Counted from the first letter of the stretch, positions 1 to 7,255 are shown. The stretch is 32,796 nt of DNA from Gammaproteobacteria bacterium (GCA_015492075.1 WGFU01000024.1:1-32796); one strand, 5' to 3'. Program-made: numbers and translations. Notes: generated by a model not told the origin, from the sequence alone.

Positions 1-101
1 TCAACCGCTGCCCACAACGACGGATACTCCCCGCGATGCTCCTGAACCATCCGCACCGCACGCTCACGGACTTCCGGTGAAAACTTGTTTGACTTGTTCA
101 T
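1..101 (-). CDS. IS3-family transposase OrfA, N-terminal fragment (cut by window edge)
   Basis: The ATG is at 101-99 on the minus strand and the frame stays open to the window edge. The start reads [20 protein letters not shown] and continues with [13 protein letters not shown]. This is the typical opening of the helix-turn-helix OrfA protein of IS3-family (IS51-like) elements, which binds the IS ends. OrfA and OrfB normally form the active transposase by programmed frameshifting. Only about 33 residues are visible, so whether the element is intact is unknown. The gene lies about 50 bases inside the terminal repeat, as expected for this family. Confidence 0.82.
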   Translation of the reverse strand, partial: MNKSNKFSPEVRERAVRMVQEHRGEYPSLWAAV

Positions 102-151
102 GGCTCCATTCTCTCAAAGGTTGGAGCCTCCTCAAAACCCGGGGCGGTTCA
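1..151 (-). mobile_element. IS3-family insertion sequence, left end only
   Basis: Read on the minus strand from 151, the sequence begins TGAACCGCCCCGGGTTTTGA, which resembles the terminal inverted repeat of IS3-family elements of the IS51 type. An orfA start follows about 50 bases inside. The element continues past the left edge of the window, so its other end and the target duplication cannot be seen. The outer end at 151 abruptly interrupts an IS4-type transposase frame, so this IS landed inside another IS. The family call rests on remembered motifs, not on a search. Confidence 0.8.
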
Positions 152-767
152 CATCACGTAAAAGCGCTTGCTCATTGGCGCCTTTGCCGTTAAAACGGCC
201 TACTGCCGCATTCAACAATGCGCCTGAAGACAAACAGATCACGCCTAATAAACGACATAATGGAAAGCCTAATCCCGACTTTTGGGCGCCTTGCTGCGGA
301 TAAACCTGCTGGTTTGCTTGGGTATCGGGCATCGATACCGTTGTGCCATCTATCATTTTGACAGCCCTGTTTTGCCAGCGCCATTCAACGGGGACTTTTT
401 TACGGACTAATTGCCCCACATAGCAGACTAAACTTGAAACCATTTCTCCTGGTAAGCGCTGCCTCGCCTTACAATAACCGCCCGTTGATGTGCTGCAAAC
501 AGGCAAGCCATGCAAGACACGTTTTACTGACATCTCATTCACAATCTTTTGGCAGGAACTCTCCGCACTCAACGCTTGGGCGATAAACATCGCCAGAGTT
601 TCCGTTGGTGGAAAGAGACGCTCTCGATGATCAGGCAGCAACGATTCTACTTTCCAGAGAAGTTCATCTCTCGTTAGCAAATGGAAAAAACTATAAACGT
701 CATTTCCCCGCATGACCTTCGTTAAACGTGCTTGTTTCAGCTGCTTAAGTTTACTGTTAAGATTCAT
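152..767 (-). pseudogene. IS4-family transposase, 3'-truncated by IS3 insertion
   Basis: This is the N-terminal part of a DDE transposase of the IS4 type, running from ATG 767 to the insertion junction. It has an IS4 N-terminal region (start MNLNSKLKQLKQARLTKVMR). About 140 residues in comes the core motif MIDGTTVSMPDT, which carries the first catalytic Asp. The frame ends with GANEQALLRD, after which about six foreign codons encoded by the IS3 end lead to a stop. The second Asp and the Glu of the DDE triad are missing, so the protein should not be active. The junction is seen directly; the family assignment rests on motif recognition. Confidence 0.82.
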
Positions 768-769
768 TG

Positions 770-837
770 AGGCTGCCTTCCTTTGAATGATTGCATTTTG
801 TTTTGTCGCAATCAGCCTATCATTCTATAGGCAGCCT
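770..837. repeat. Inverted repeat upstream of the IS4-type transposase
   Basis: AGGCTGCCT at 770-778 and its exact complement AGGCAGCCT at 829-837 could form a 9-bp stem around a 50-base loop. The pair lies directly before the transposase start at 767. It may be a leader structure limiting transposase translation or part of the IS end. The sequence alone does not decide between these. Confidence 0.5.
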
Positions 838-891
838 TTTCTTTATCTATTTCAATGCCTTAGGCTTAAGTAAGTGCCATTCGTATCTGAC

Positions 892-941
892 CATAAATAT
901 AAGACCTCGCTTTCGCTCGGCCGTTTATATAATCGTTATGT
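892..941 (+). other. attC-like recombination half site at the cassette 5' boundary
   Basis: GTTATGT at 935-941 matches the R' core (GTTRRRY) at which integron cassettes are joined. Just upstream, CATAA-ATATAA (892-902) can pair with TTATAT (925-930) and TTATG (936-940), leaving AATCG as a one-sided bulge. The loop contains CCTCGCTTTCGCTCGG, a small terminal-hairpin-like sequence. Extrahelical bases and a short loop stem are features of folded attC sites. The left R'' box is imperfect (CATAAA instead of ACATAAC), perhaps because the IS4 end abuts it. This is a pattern match, not a covariance-model hit. Confidence 0.5.
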
Positions 942-960
942 GTCTGAAAGGATAAAGAGA

Positions 961-1347
961 ATGTTTCACAAGTTTCTAGTAGCTCTACTATTTTTTATGC
1001 CAGTGATGGTGCAAGCAGTCGAGTACCACTGCATCGTCGAAAAGAAATTCGATTCCGAGCGCGAATACACTCCCGCTCAAATTGAAAAGGGAAAATATTC
1101 GGTTCAAATCGAAGAAAACGGGGATGCCACCTTTGTTTCACGTTGCTCGTTTTCGCCAAGCGCCCAGAAGGTAACATGTGACCGATATCAAATGGACAAA
1201 GTAGTGCAAGATAACAACGTAAAAGTCAAAAAATACTATCTCTTCGTGTCTCAGTTTGATGTTCAATTGTTCCCGAGTTTGTTCTTCGTAGAAAACAATG
1301 GGCGGGGTGGTATTGCTTTTGGAAAGTACAATGTTGTGGCGCCATAA
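961..1347 (+). CDS. Small secreted protein of unknown function, probable integron cassette gene
   Basis: The product is 128 aa. I chose ATG 961 over the longer frame from 874. It follows a purine-rich ribosome-binding site (AAGGATAAAGAGA) and opens a clear signal peptide, MFHKFLVALLFFMPVMVQA, with predicted cleavage after Ala19. The mature part has three cysteines (about residues 24, 62 and 73), a charged N-terminal half and the C-terminal motif NNGRGGIAFGKYN. It should be exported to the periplasm or beyond. I recognise no named domain. The gene starts 20 bases after a GTTATGT core and ends 5 bases before an ACATAAC core, the compact layout of an integron gene cassette. Codons look more A-rich than in the housekeeping genes further along, which fits transfer. 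Confidence 0.75.
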   Translation: MFHKFLVALLFFMPVMVQAVEYHCIVEKKFDSEREYTPAQIEKGKYSVQIEENGDATFVSRCSFSPSAQKVTCDRYQMDKVVQDNNVKVKKYYLFVSQFDVQLFPSLFFVENNGRGGIAFGKYNVVAP

Positions 1348-1352
1348 GAGTC

Positions 1353-1370
1353 ACATAACACGGCGCTCCA
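1353..1370 (+). other. attC-like R''-L'' half at the cassette 3' boundary
   Basis: ACATAAC at 1353-1359 is the exact complement of the GTTATGT core at 935-941. It is followed by an L''-like block, ACGGCGCTCCA (1360-1370). In a full attC the complementary L'-R' arm (a GGAGCGCCGT-like block, then GTTATG) would follow within about 60 to 150 bases. I do not find it before the next gene at 1499, so the site looks truncated. Confidence 0.5.
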
Positions 1371-1498
1371 TCAGACAGAAAACCAAGAGGTCAGAGTGCT
1401 CGAAATAACTCTAAGCCATTTTGATTTCCGTCATCGATAAACTGTCGTAACCCAAGCTCATGTATTGAGCACTGAAAATCGAGTATCAACTACCTGTA

Positions 1499-2314
1499 AT
1501 GAGGGACTACCTCCCAAACCGAGTCGTTTGCCTGACCGAAGAGACCACCGAGCTGCTTTATCTGCTTGGTGAGCAAGACCGTATTGTCGGTATATCCGGT
1601 TTTACAGTTCGTCCCGCGCAAGCGCGAAAGGAAAAACCGCGAGTCTCTGCCTTTACCTCTGCCAAGATCGATAAGATTCTTGAGTTGAAACCTGATTTGG
1701 TTTTGGGTTTTTCGGATATGCAGGCGGACATTGCTGCCGAGCTGGTGCGACGGGGTGTTGATGTTCATATTTTTAATCAGCGCTCGATCGATGAAATATT
1801 ATCTATGATTCTTATGCTGGGCGCGATGGTGGGTGCTCGTGATAAGGCGCAGGTATGGGTGGATGGTTTTAATCAAAAAGCAGATGCTTTGCGTAACGAA
1901 TACCTTGATAAGCCAAAACCCAGGGTCTACTTTGAAGAATGGAATGATCCGATTATTACCGGTATACAATGGGTGTCGGAATTAATTGAACTGGCCGGTG
2001 GAATAGATTGTTTCGCTGAATATGCGCAGGAACCGTTGGCAAAAAATCGTATTGTTGTGGATCATCGAGAAGTGATTGATAGAAAACCGGATATTATTAT
2101 TGGTTCTTGGTGTGGCAAAAAATTTCGGCCTGAGAAGGTGATTGCACGTCAAGGTTGGCAGGAGATTCCGGCGGTTAAAAACTCAGCAGTGTTTGAAATC
2201 AAGTCTTGCGATATATTGCAGCCCGGCCCGGCGGCGTTGACTGACGGTTTAGCTCAAATCAAAGCCTATACTGACAAATGGCGTGCCCTGGCCGGAAGTA
2301 CTCCTGGGGTATGA
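1499..2314 (+). CDS. BtuF-like cobalamin-binding protein, no signal peptide
   Basis: The product is 271 aa with a periplasmic-binding-protein fold of the BtuF/TroA type (Peripla_BP_2). The N-terminal lobe opens with NRVVCLTEETTELLYLLGE and RIVGISGFTVRP. A long helix region with MILMLGAMVG follows near 100-112, then the C-terminal lobe with REVIDRKPDIIIGSWCGKKF. Family members bind vitamin B12 or iron chelates for ABC importers, but no permease or ATPase gene lies nearby and no signal peptide is visible, so a cytoplasmic role is likely. ATG 1499 has no good ribosome-binding site. The frame is open back to a TGA at 1466 with no better start, so the original 5' end may have been altered by the accessory DNA upstream. 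The gene overlaps the next one by 4 bases. Confidence 0.8.
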   Translation: MRDYLPNRVVCLTEETTELLYLLGEQDRIVGISGFTVRPAQARKEKPRVSAFTSAKIDKILELKPDLVLGFSDMQADIAAELVRRGVDVHIFNQRSIDEILSMILMLGAMVGARDKAQVWVDGFNQKADALRNEYLDKPKPRVYFEEWNDPIITGIQWVSELIELAGGIDCFAEYAQEPLAKNRIVVDHREVIDRKPDIIIGSWCGKKFRPEKVIARQGWQEIPAVKNSAVFEIKSCDILQPGPAALTDGLAQIKAYTDKWRALAGSTPGV

Positions 2315-2712
2315 GTAGCGAAGCCAATAGTGAGAGCGGAGTGCGTAAACGGTGTTCACAATGCGGTGTAGAGTTCTCCTGTGGCGCGACATCGGGTGCG
2401 CAATTGAAAAAGGGGGCTTGTTGGTGTCAGTCTTATCCTGCCGTGTTGCCTATGTCTGCTAGCCAGGATTGCCGTTGTCCGGCTTGTTTGAAACAGTGGT
2501 TGATCGATGGGCTGCCCGGCTATCTGCGATCAATCACCCATGATAAAGCACTGGAATTAGCTGCCGGATACGGCAGCGATGCGCCCATACAAGAGGGCAT
2601 TGACTACACGATTGAGAAGGGTCATTACGTGTTTTCAGCCTGGTATCATTTGAAACGCGGCTCTTGCTGTGGCAATGGTTGCCGCCATTGTCCTTATCCT
2701 AAGGAAGCCTGA
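2311..2712 (+). CDS. Cysteine-rich CWC domain protein fused to a DUF5522 domain
   Basis: The product is 133 aa. ATG 2311 overlaps the upstream stop as ATGA, so I prefer it to the longer frame from 2278. The N-terminal half has paired cysteines of the Cys-rich CWC family: CSQCGVEFSC, then ACWCQSYP, then CRCPACLKQW. These look like a zinc or metal-binding module. The C-terminal part, GHYVFSAWYHLKRGSCCGNG followed by CRHCPYP, matches DUF5522, which normally occurs as its own small protein. Eleven or more cysteines in so short a protein suggest metal binding and a cytoplasmic location. The function is unknown. Translational coupling on both sides ties it to the B12-binding protein and the PP-loop ATPase. 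Confidence 0.8.
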   Translation: MSSEANSESGVRKRCSQCGVEFSCGATSGAQLKKGACWCQSYPAVLPMSASQDCRCPACLKQWLIDGLPGYLRSITHDKALELAAGYGSDAPIQEGIDYTIEKGHYVFSAWYHLKRGSCCGNGCRHCPYPKEA

Positions 2713-3392
2713 TGAGCAAGCCGCGGCTGATGTGTTCGTGGAGTAGCGGCAAAGATTCCGCATGGGCCTTGCACACTGTACAACAGCAGAATGACTGCCA
2801 GCTTGTTGGCCTGTTTACCACTGTCAACATGGCCTTCCAACGTGTCGCGATGCATGGTGTCAGGCTGGAGCTATTAAGGCGGCAAGCGGAGTGTATGGGC
2901 TTGCCGTTAACCGTTATCGAGATTCCCTATCCCTGCTCCAACGCGGAATACGAACAGGCGATGTCGGGTTTTATAGATCAGGCGAAGTCAGAGGGGATAG
3001 AAGGCCTGGTGTTCGGTGATCTGTTTTTACAAGATATTCGCGATTACCGGGAAAAGCAGCTGGCGGCTAGTGATCTATCGCTTCATTTTCCACTGTGGGG
3101 GCTGGCGACAGAGCAGTTAGCCAAGACCATGGTAGCGGCCGGACTCAAGGCCATTATCACCTGTGTCGATCCCAAACAATGTCCTAAGCAGTTTGCCGGC
3201 CGTGAGTTCAATGCCGGGTTTCTTGGCGAGCTTGCTGAAGGGGTTGATCCGTGTGGAGAGAACGGCGAGTTTCATACCTTCGTTTACGATGGGCCGATGT
3301 TTAATCGCGCCATTAATGTTGGTGTGGGTGACATTATTGAACGTGATGGTTTTGTCTTTGCTGACGTTTTTGCATCTGACAGTAGGGAGTGA
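2712..3392 (+). CDS. PP-loop ATPase of the DUF71 / diphthine-ammonia-ligase-like family
   Basis: The product is 226 aa. The N-terminal ATP-pyrophosphatase loop SWSSGKDS (residues 9-16) and the motif GLVFGDLFLQDIRDYREKQL identify the DUF71/COG2102 family (Diphthami_syn_2). Eukaryotic and archaeal members amidate diphthine on elongation factor 2, but bacteria lack diphthamide, so that reaction does not apply here. Comparative genomics of DUF71 has proposed that a bacterial subgroup works in B12 salvage. Its position directly after a BtuF-like gene fits that proposal but does not prove it. The start overlaps the upstream stop by one base (TGATG). The enzyme is likely an adenylating amide or thiol transferase acting in the cytoplasm on an unknown substrate. 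Confidence 0.8.
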   Translation: MSKPRLMCSWSSGKDSAWALHTVQQQNDCQLVGLFTTVNMAFQRVAMHGVRLELLRRQAECMGLPLTVIEIPYPCSNAEYEQAMSGFIDQAKSEGIEGLVFGDLFLQDIRDYREKQLAASDLSLHFPLWGLATEQLAKTMVAAGLKAIITCVDPKQCPKQFAGREFNAGFLGELAEGVDPCGENGEFHTFVYDGPMFNRAINVGVGDIIERDGFVFADVFASDSRE

Positions 3393-3394
3393 TT

Positions 3395-4150
3395 GTGGCG
3401 ATTATTTGGCAAAAACACGTCGGTGACAAGCACTACCAGGTACGCAAGGCAGGGCGCTCAATACGACTTTATACCGATGGCGTATTTCACAGTCAGTATA
3501 ATCCTGATCGGCCTGTGACTCGGGGGGTGTGGGATTTATTAATGTTGCCGGCCTTTTTTTATCCACCAGGGGCGATAAAACGTGTACTGGTCATGGGTGT
3601 CGGCGGTGGTGCAGTCATTCATTTATTGCATCGTTATATCAGGCCGGAACAGATAACAGCTATCGATATGGATGCCACGCATCTTACCGTTGCAAAGCAG
3701 TTTTTCAAGATTAAGCGGAGCATGGCCAGCCTGGTCGAAGCCGATGCCGTAAAATGGTTGCAGACATATAAAGGCCCGCCTTTCGATATGATTGTCGAGG
3801 ATTTGTTTACGGAGGAAGGTGGTGAAGCGGCAAGGGCGGTAGCTCTGACGCCTGCCTGGTTTCAACTGCTTAACCGGCATCTTGGCAAGAGCGGCATGCT
3901 GGTGATGAATCTGTTTACAGCAAAGGAATTACGAAACTCTGCTTACTGTATGGATTGCCCGATCGCGGCGCAATTTAAGGCCGTTTATAGTCTGTGTTTG
4001 CCCTTGTTCGAGAATATTGTCGTTGCATTTTTGAAACAACAGTCGAGTGCAAAATTTTTACGCCGCGAGATTGCTAGGGTAGATGGCCTTAGCGCCAAGG
4101 CCGGGCCAAACCAGCTTCAATTTCAGCTAAGAAAAATAACTGCTGATTAA
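3395..4150 (+). CDS. Spermidine-synthase-like SAM-dependent methyltransferase-fold protein
   Basis: The product is 251 aa. I take GTG 3395 as the start because AGGGAG (3384-3389) lies 5 bases before it, whereas a start at GTG 3389 would overlap that site. The protein has a spermidine-synthase-type Rossmann fold: VLVMGVGGGAVIHLL (motif I, near 64-78), AIDMDATHLTVAKQFF (motif II acidic residue) and FDMIVEDLFTEEGGE. True SpeE enzymes carry a GGGDG loop and a catalytic Asp in a DSSDP-like motif. Here these read GVGGG and EDLFTE, so polyamine synthesis is doubtful. It is the last gene of the B12-binding/CWC/DUF71 cluster, 2 bases after the DUF71 stop, and is probably co-transcribed. Its substrate is unknown. 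Confidence 0.72.
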   Translation: MAIIWQKHVGDKHYQVRKAGRSIRLYTDGVFHSQYNPDRPVTRGVWDLLMLPAFFYPPGAIKRVLVMGVGGGAVIHLLHRYIRPEQITAIDMDATHLTVAKQFFKIKRSMASLVEADAVKWLQTYKGPPFDMIVEDLFTEEGGEAARAVALTPAWFQLLNRHLGKSGMLVMNLFTAKELRNSAYCMDCPIAAQFKAVYSLCLPLFENIVVAFLKQQSSAKFLRREIARVDGLSAKAGPNQLQFQLRKITAD

Positions 4151-4192
4151 TTGTTCCTATGGCAGTAGAGGCAGGGTGCTTCACTATTGCGT

Positions 4193-4228
4193 AAAAAAGC
4201 CGGGGCGGCGTATTAGGCTCCCCGGCTT
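4193..4228 (-). terminator. Rho-independent terminator of the chemoreceptor gene
   Basis: AAGCCGGGG (4197-4205) pairs with CCCCGGCTT (4220-4228) around a 14-base loop. On the minus strand the stem is followed by six T residues (the A-run 4193-4198). It lies 20 bases beyond the minus-strand stop at 4248. The stem may also slow read-through from the plus-strand cluster ending at 4150, but its T-tract faces the chemoreceptor. Confidence 0.85.
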
Positions 4229-4247
4229 GAAGTGTGACACAGCGTTT

Positions 4248-5876
4248 TTATAATACGAAGCGCTGCGTCAACTGATTAAGGTTATCATCAATATTTTTTA
4301 GTTCAGTACAAAGCTCCTGCGCCTCTTTAGCACCTTGGGACACTTCGCTGGATGCGCTATCAATAGCTTCGATACGGTTGGTCAGATCTTGCGTGGCGGT
4401 GGTTTGCTGGTCAGTGGCAGCGGCAATCTGATTCGCCGTTTCGGAGATACTGGTTACCGAGCGAGCAATTTCAGCAATGGACTCACCGGCGAGCTTGGCT
4501 TGGTCAACACTCTTCGCCATACCTGTCTGGCTATGTTCCATTGATTCCACGGCTTGTTCGGAGCGTGCCTGCAGGCTGGTAATCGTTTTATTGATTTCAT
4601 CAATAGAGTTCTGGGTACGTTGCGCCAGGGTTCTGACCTCATCTGCGACCACGGCGAAGCCACGACCTTGCTCACCAGCTCGTGCAGCCTCAATGGCGGC
4701 GTTAAGAGCAAGCAAGTTAGTTTGCTCAGCAATCGAGCGAATGACTTCGGTTACAGAACTAATGCTGGCACTGTCTTCACGTAAGGCGTTAATAACGGTA
4801 CCGGCTTTTTCCAGTGCCTGACTGACATCTTCAATTTGGGTAACGGCTTTGCGAACAATTTGCTCACCCTTTTTAGCTTCTTGCGACGCGCTACCAGCCA
4901 TATCAGCCGTTGAACCAGTATTTTCGGCGACCTCCTGAAAGCCTGATGCCATTTCGTTCATGGCGGAAGAGACCTGATTGATATCAGATTGCTGGCTATG
5001 CATACGGTTGGTCGCAATGTTTGATTGCTCGCTTAATCGTGATGAGGCAGAATCCAGTGCAGTGACGTTTTGGCTGATTTCTCGAATCAGCATGGCCACA
5101 CTGTCTTGCATTTCACGGAAGTATTCGGCTGAGGAGCCCAATTCATCATTGGCAAAGCGTGACATGTCGATGCTTTGACTGAGGTCGCCGCTACCCATAT
5201 GTTGCATCTGAGCATTAAGCGTAGCCAGCGGGCCGTTAATCTTGCGTGCCAACATAATGCCAGCGAACACCGTTAACGCGATTAGCCCGGCGCAACTGAA
5301 AATCAGTGTCCAGACGACGTTTTTCATCAATTTCTTTGAACCGGCGCGCAACTGTACAGATTGGTTTTGCAGCGCGGCCTGGAATTTTTCTACCGGTGCG
5401 ATCATGGCGTTAAAAGGATTCAACATCGGGCCCAGGATGGTTTCGCGAGCGACGTCGATCTTGCCGTTGTCGATTAGGGAAATATAATTTTCCTGGGTTT
5501 TAACGTAATCGGCAAAATTACGGCGGAAGGTGGCGACAAATGCTTTATCTTCGGCTGACTCGACAACTTTATCGAACCCGCTGAGGTGCTTGCCAACCAG
5601 TTCGCGGTGGTGTTCAATGACTGGCTTGATTTTGGTGTGTTCGGATTTTGACTCGGTCAGTCCATAGTCCAGCGCGAAGCGGCGATACGATAAGGTGTCG
5701 TGGCGCAGCTCGGAAACCTTAGTTAGCATATCGACATTATTTTCAACAATAAAATCGACGTGTTTTTCAATTTGAGACAAGCTCATATAGACAAATGCGC
5801 TGAGTGCGAGGATCAGTGTTCCTACGGCAGCAAACGAATAGATGATGAACTTCTTTATAGACAGATTTTTGAGCAT
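4248..5876 (-). CDS. Methyl-accepting chemotaxis protein
   Basis: The product is a 542-aa inner-membrane chemoreceptor. Its parts, in order: a short cytoplasmic start, TM1 (about 10-32), a periplasmic helical ligand-binding domain of about 150 residues that looks like a four-helix bundle, TM2 (about 183-208), a HAMP linker (about 209-261) and a long cytoplasmic coiled coil. The coiled coil carries the signature hairpin tip [20 protein letters not shown] followed by [18 protein letters not shown], which contacts CheA and CheW. The C-terminus (NQLTQRFVL) lacks a CheR-tethering NWETF-type pentapeptide. A ribosome-binding site AGGAG sits 7 bases before the start. No chemotaxis or flagellar gene is adjacent, so it is an orphan receptor whose ligand cannot be read from the sequence. 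Confidence 0.95.
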   Translation of the reverse strand: MLKNLSIKKFIIYSFAAVGTLILALSAFVYMSLSQIEKHVDFIVENNVDMLTKVSELRHDTLSYRRFALDYGLTESKSEHTKIKPVIEHHRELVGKHLSGFDKVVESAEDKAFVATFRRNFADYVKTQENYISLIDNGKIDVARETILGPMLNPFNAMIAPVEKFQAALQNQSVQLRAGSKKLMKNVVWTLIFSCAGLIALTVFAGIMLARKINGPLATLNAQMQHMGSGDLSQSIDMSRFANDELGSSAEYFREMQDSVAMLIREISQNVTALDSASSRLSEQSNIATNRMHSQQSDINQVSSAMNEMASGFQEVAENTGSTADMAGSASQEAKKGEQIVRKAVTQIEDVSQALEKAGTVINALREDSASISSVTEVIRSIAEQTNLLALNAAIEAARAGEQGRGFAVVADEVRTLAQRTQNSIDEINKTITSLQARSEQAVESMEHSQTGMAKSVDQAKLAGESIAEIARSVTSISETANQIAAATDQQTTATQDLTNRIEAIDSASSEVSQGAKEAQELCTELKNIDDNLNQLTQRFVL

Positions 5877-6256
5877 TACTCACTCCTGAGGCCAGCGAAT
5901 TTATATCATTGCAAACTATAGAAACGAGTAGGGTCCATTAGCTTGGTTGAAGATAAGACTATTCTTGTGTTCAGTCCGCAAAGCCAGCCTGATCTACTCA
6001 ATTTCCTCTCACGAATTATGTATCGGCGATCAGCCATTTTTCTTAAATTTAGTAAAGGCTGCCGGTTGAGACCACGATGCCAGGCAATTAAGCGGTATGG
6101 CTTTAACCAGGTTTTTTTATGCTGAGACACCCTTGTTTTTTTTATACGATCAGTGTGTTATATCGCGGCGTAGCGGGATCCGGATTACCGCGTATGTAGT
6201 ACACTATAATAGCGGCTAGTTTCTCTTTTTTTATAGGTCAGGCGCGTAGAACAAAG
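5877..6256. other. Divergent intergenic region
   Basis: This 380-base stretch separates the chemoreceptor from the lipoprotein hydrolase gene. It should hold both promoters. I can propose one for the plus strand (6182-6210) but see no clear sigma-70 or FliA-type box for the chemoreceptor. Short opposing reading frames of 60 to 74 codons cover much of it (5906-6130 minus, 5943-6125 plus). Neither has a convincing ribosome-binding site or a recognisable product. A decayed gene is possible, but I see no positive evidence for one. Confidence 0.5.
6182..6210 (+). promoter_or_regulatory. Possible sigma-70 promoter for the lipoprotein hydrolase gene
   Basis: A perfect TATAAT lies at 6205-6210, 47 bases before the ATG at 6257. 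The -35 region is weak (GGATTA at 6182-6187, spacing 17), so the promoter may need an activator or the match may be chance. Confidence 0.4.
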
Positions 6257-7249
6257 ATGTTTTTATTACGCTCATCTGCAATATTGCTGGCTTTGGTGTG
6301 GTTGCCGGCATGCGCCACATTGCCATCATCCGGTCAGCAGATTGTATTGGTAAGCAAAGACTATCGGTTTATCAATGAAATATATAATGAGAGTGCAGGT
6401 AAGAGTCGCGATATCGACGCTTGGTTGAGGCTTCCGGATAGTGACAGTTATGCGCCGCCATATCCGGCAGTGGTGTTTTTGCACAGCTCGTGGGGCTTGA
6501 GCAAGCAAGAGTGGCATTATGCAGAACTGTTTGCTGAGCTAGGGGTGGTGTCGCTAATTATAGATAGTTTCAAGCCGCGTGGTATCAGGCGCACATCCAT
6601 GGATCAGAGTTTGGTTTCTACGGCATCTATGTTGGCTGATGCGTTTTCGGCGCTGGATTACCTTGCCAATGAGCCACGGATCAGGCGCGATAGAATTGCC
6701 ATAATGGGTTTTTCCAAAGGCGCAATTGCCACTTTGTACTCATCTATAACCCGTGTTCAACAAGTCATGACTATTCATGGTGACAGGTTCGCGGCGCATC
6801 TTGCTTTTTATCCGTGGTGTGGAGTGTTATTGAAGAATATGCGCACTACCGGTGTTCCCATCGCAATACATGGCGGCAGCCGTGATGTGGTGACGCCTAT
6901 CGAGCAGTGTGAAAATTTTGTTCGTTACCAATTGCAAGATGAAGATAAAAGCCACATACAGATAGTGCGTTATGAAAACGCGCGCCATGCCTTCGATCAC
7001 CCGGCCTTGCAAAAGATTCCATTTGTCGTTCCCATGAACGTCCAGGTTCCCGGTAACTGTTTATTTGTGGAAGAAAGAAAGGGTATATTTGTAGAAAAGA
7101 GTACCCGTCGTCATGTTAACGGAGATAATTTCAGCCAGGTACTTTCACTTTGCAGCCACCATCACGGGGCCGCGGGGCGTAACCGCGACGCGGCCATGTT
7201 GGCAGGTGAAAATGCCAAGTTGTTTATTCAGGAAACATTGTTGCCCTGA
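6257..7249 (+). CDS. Dienelactone-hydrolase-family lipoprotein (alpha/beta hydrolase)
   Basis: The product is 330 aa. A lipoprotein signal (MFLLRSSAILLALVWLPAC, lipobox LPAC with Cys19) predicts lipid anchoring in the envelope. The alpha/beta-hydrolase core shows the nucleophile elbow GFSKGA (Ser153), an acid in GGSRDVVTP (Asp210) and the histidine in NARHAFDHP (His244). The spacing fits the dienelactone hydrolase family. Such enzymes hydrolyse esters or lactones; the substrate here is unknown. After the catalytic His there is an extension of about 85 residues with a HHHGAAGRNRDAA segment, longer than the minimal fold of about 230 residues. The gene converges on the unknown lipoprotein gene with only 6 bases between stops and no terminator hairpin. 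Confidence 0.85.
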   Translation: MFLLRSSAILLALVWLPACATLPSSGQQIVLVSKDYRFINEIYNESAGKSRDIDAWLRLPDSDSYAPPYPAVVFLHSSWGLSKQEWHYAELFAELGVVSLIIDSFKPRGIRRTSMDQSLVSTASMLADAFSALDYLANEPRIRRDRIAIMGFSKGAIATLYSSITRVQQVMTIHGDRFAAHLAFYPWCGVLLKNMRTTGVPIAIHGGSRDVVTPIEQCENFVRYQLQDEDKSHIQIVRYENARHAFDHPALQKIPFVVPMNVQVPGNCLFVEERKGIFVEKSTRRHVNGDNFSQVLSLCSHHHGAAGRNRDAAMLAGENAKLFIQETLLP

Positions 7250-7255
7250 GACAGC

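Larger units (their letters stand above)
152..891 (-). mobile_element. IS4-family element remnant, interrupted by the IS3-family element
   Basis: This stretch holds the 5' two thirds or so of an IS4-type transposase gene plus its upstream end. The inner boundary at 151/152 is the IS3 insertion point. The outer boundary is inferred: the minus strand reads GGTCAGATACGAATGGCACT starting at about 891, which looks like an IS terminus. No partner end is visible to prove it, and it could lie some bases either way. The 3' part of the element, if still present, lies beyond the left edge on the far side of the IS3 copy. Confidence 0.6.

Noticed and set aside
85-303. Plus-strand reading frame of 72 codons across the IS3/IS4 junction
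   Set aside because: It runs antisense to two recognised transposase genes and crosses the insertion point, so it is a chance frame.
1396-1472. GTGCTC (1396-1401) and GAGCAC (1467-1472) inverted repeat as the missing attC arm
   Set aside because: A 6-bp match over 65 bases is expected by chance and lacks the GTTRRRY core.
1348-1498. Possible cobalamin riboswitch before the BtuF-like gene
   Set aside because: I see no B12-box-like GCCACTG core or the expected multi-helix layout, and the stretch is probably partly foreign DNA. It is also short for this riboswitch class.
5906-6130. Opposing short reading frames in the chemoreceptor/hydrolase gap (74 codons minus, 60 codons plus)
   Set aside because: There is no proper ribosome-binding site, no recognisable motif and weak start codons. 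They overlap each other on opposite strands.
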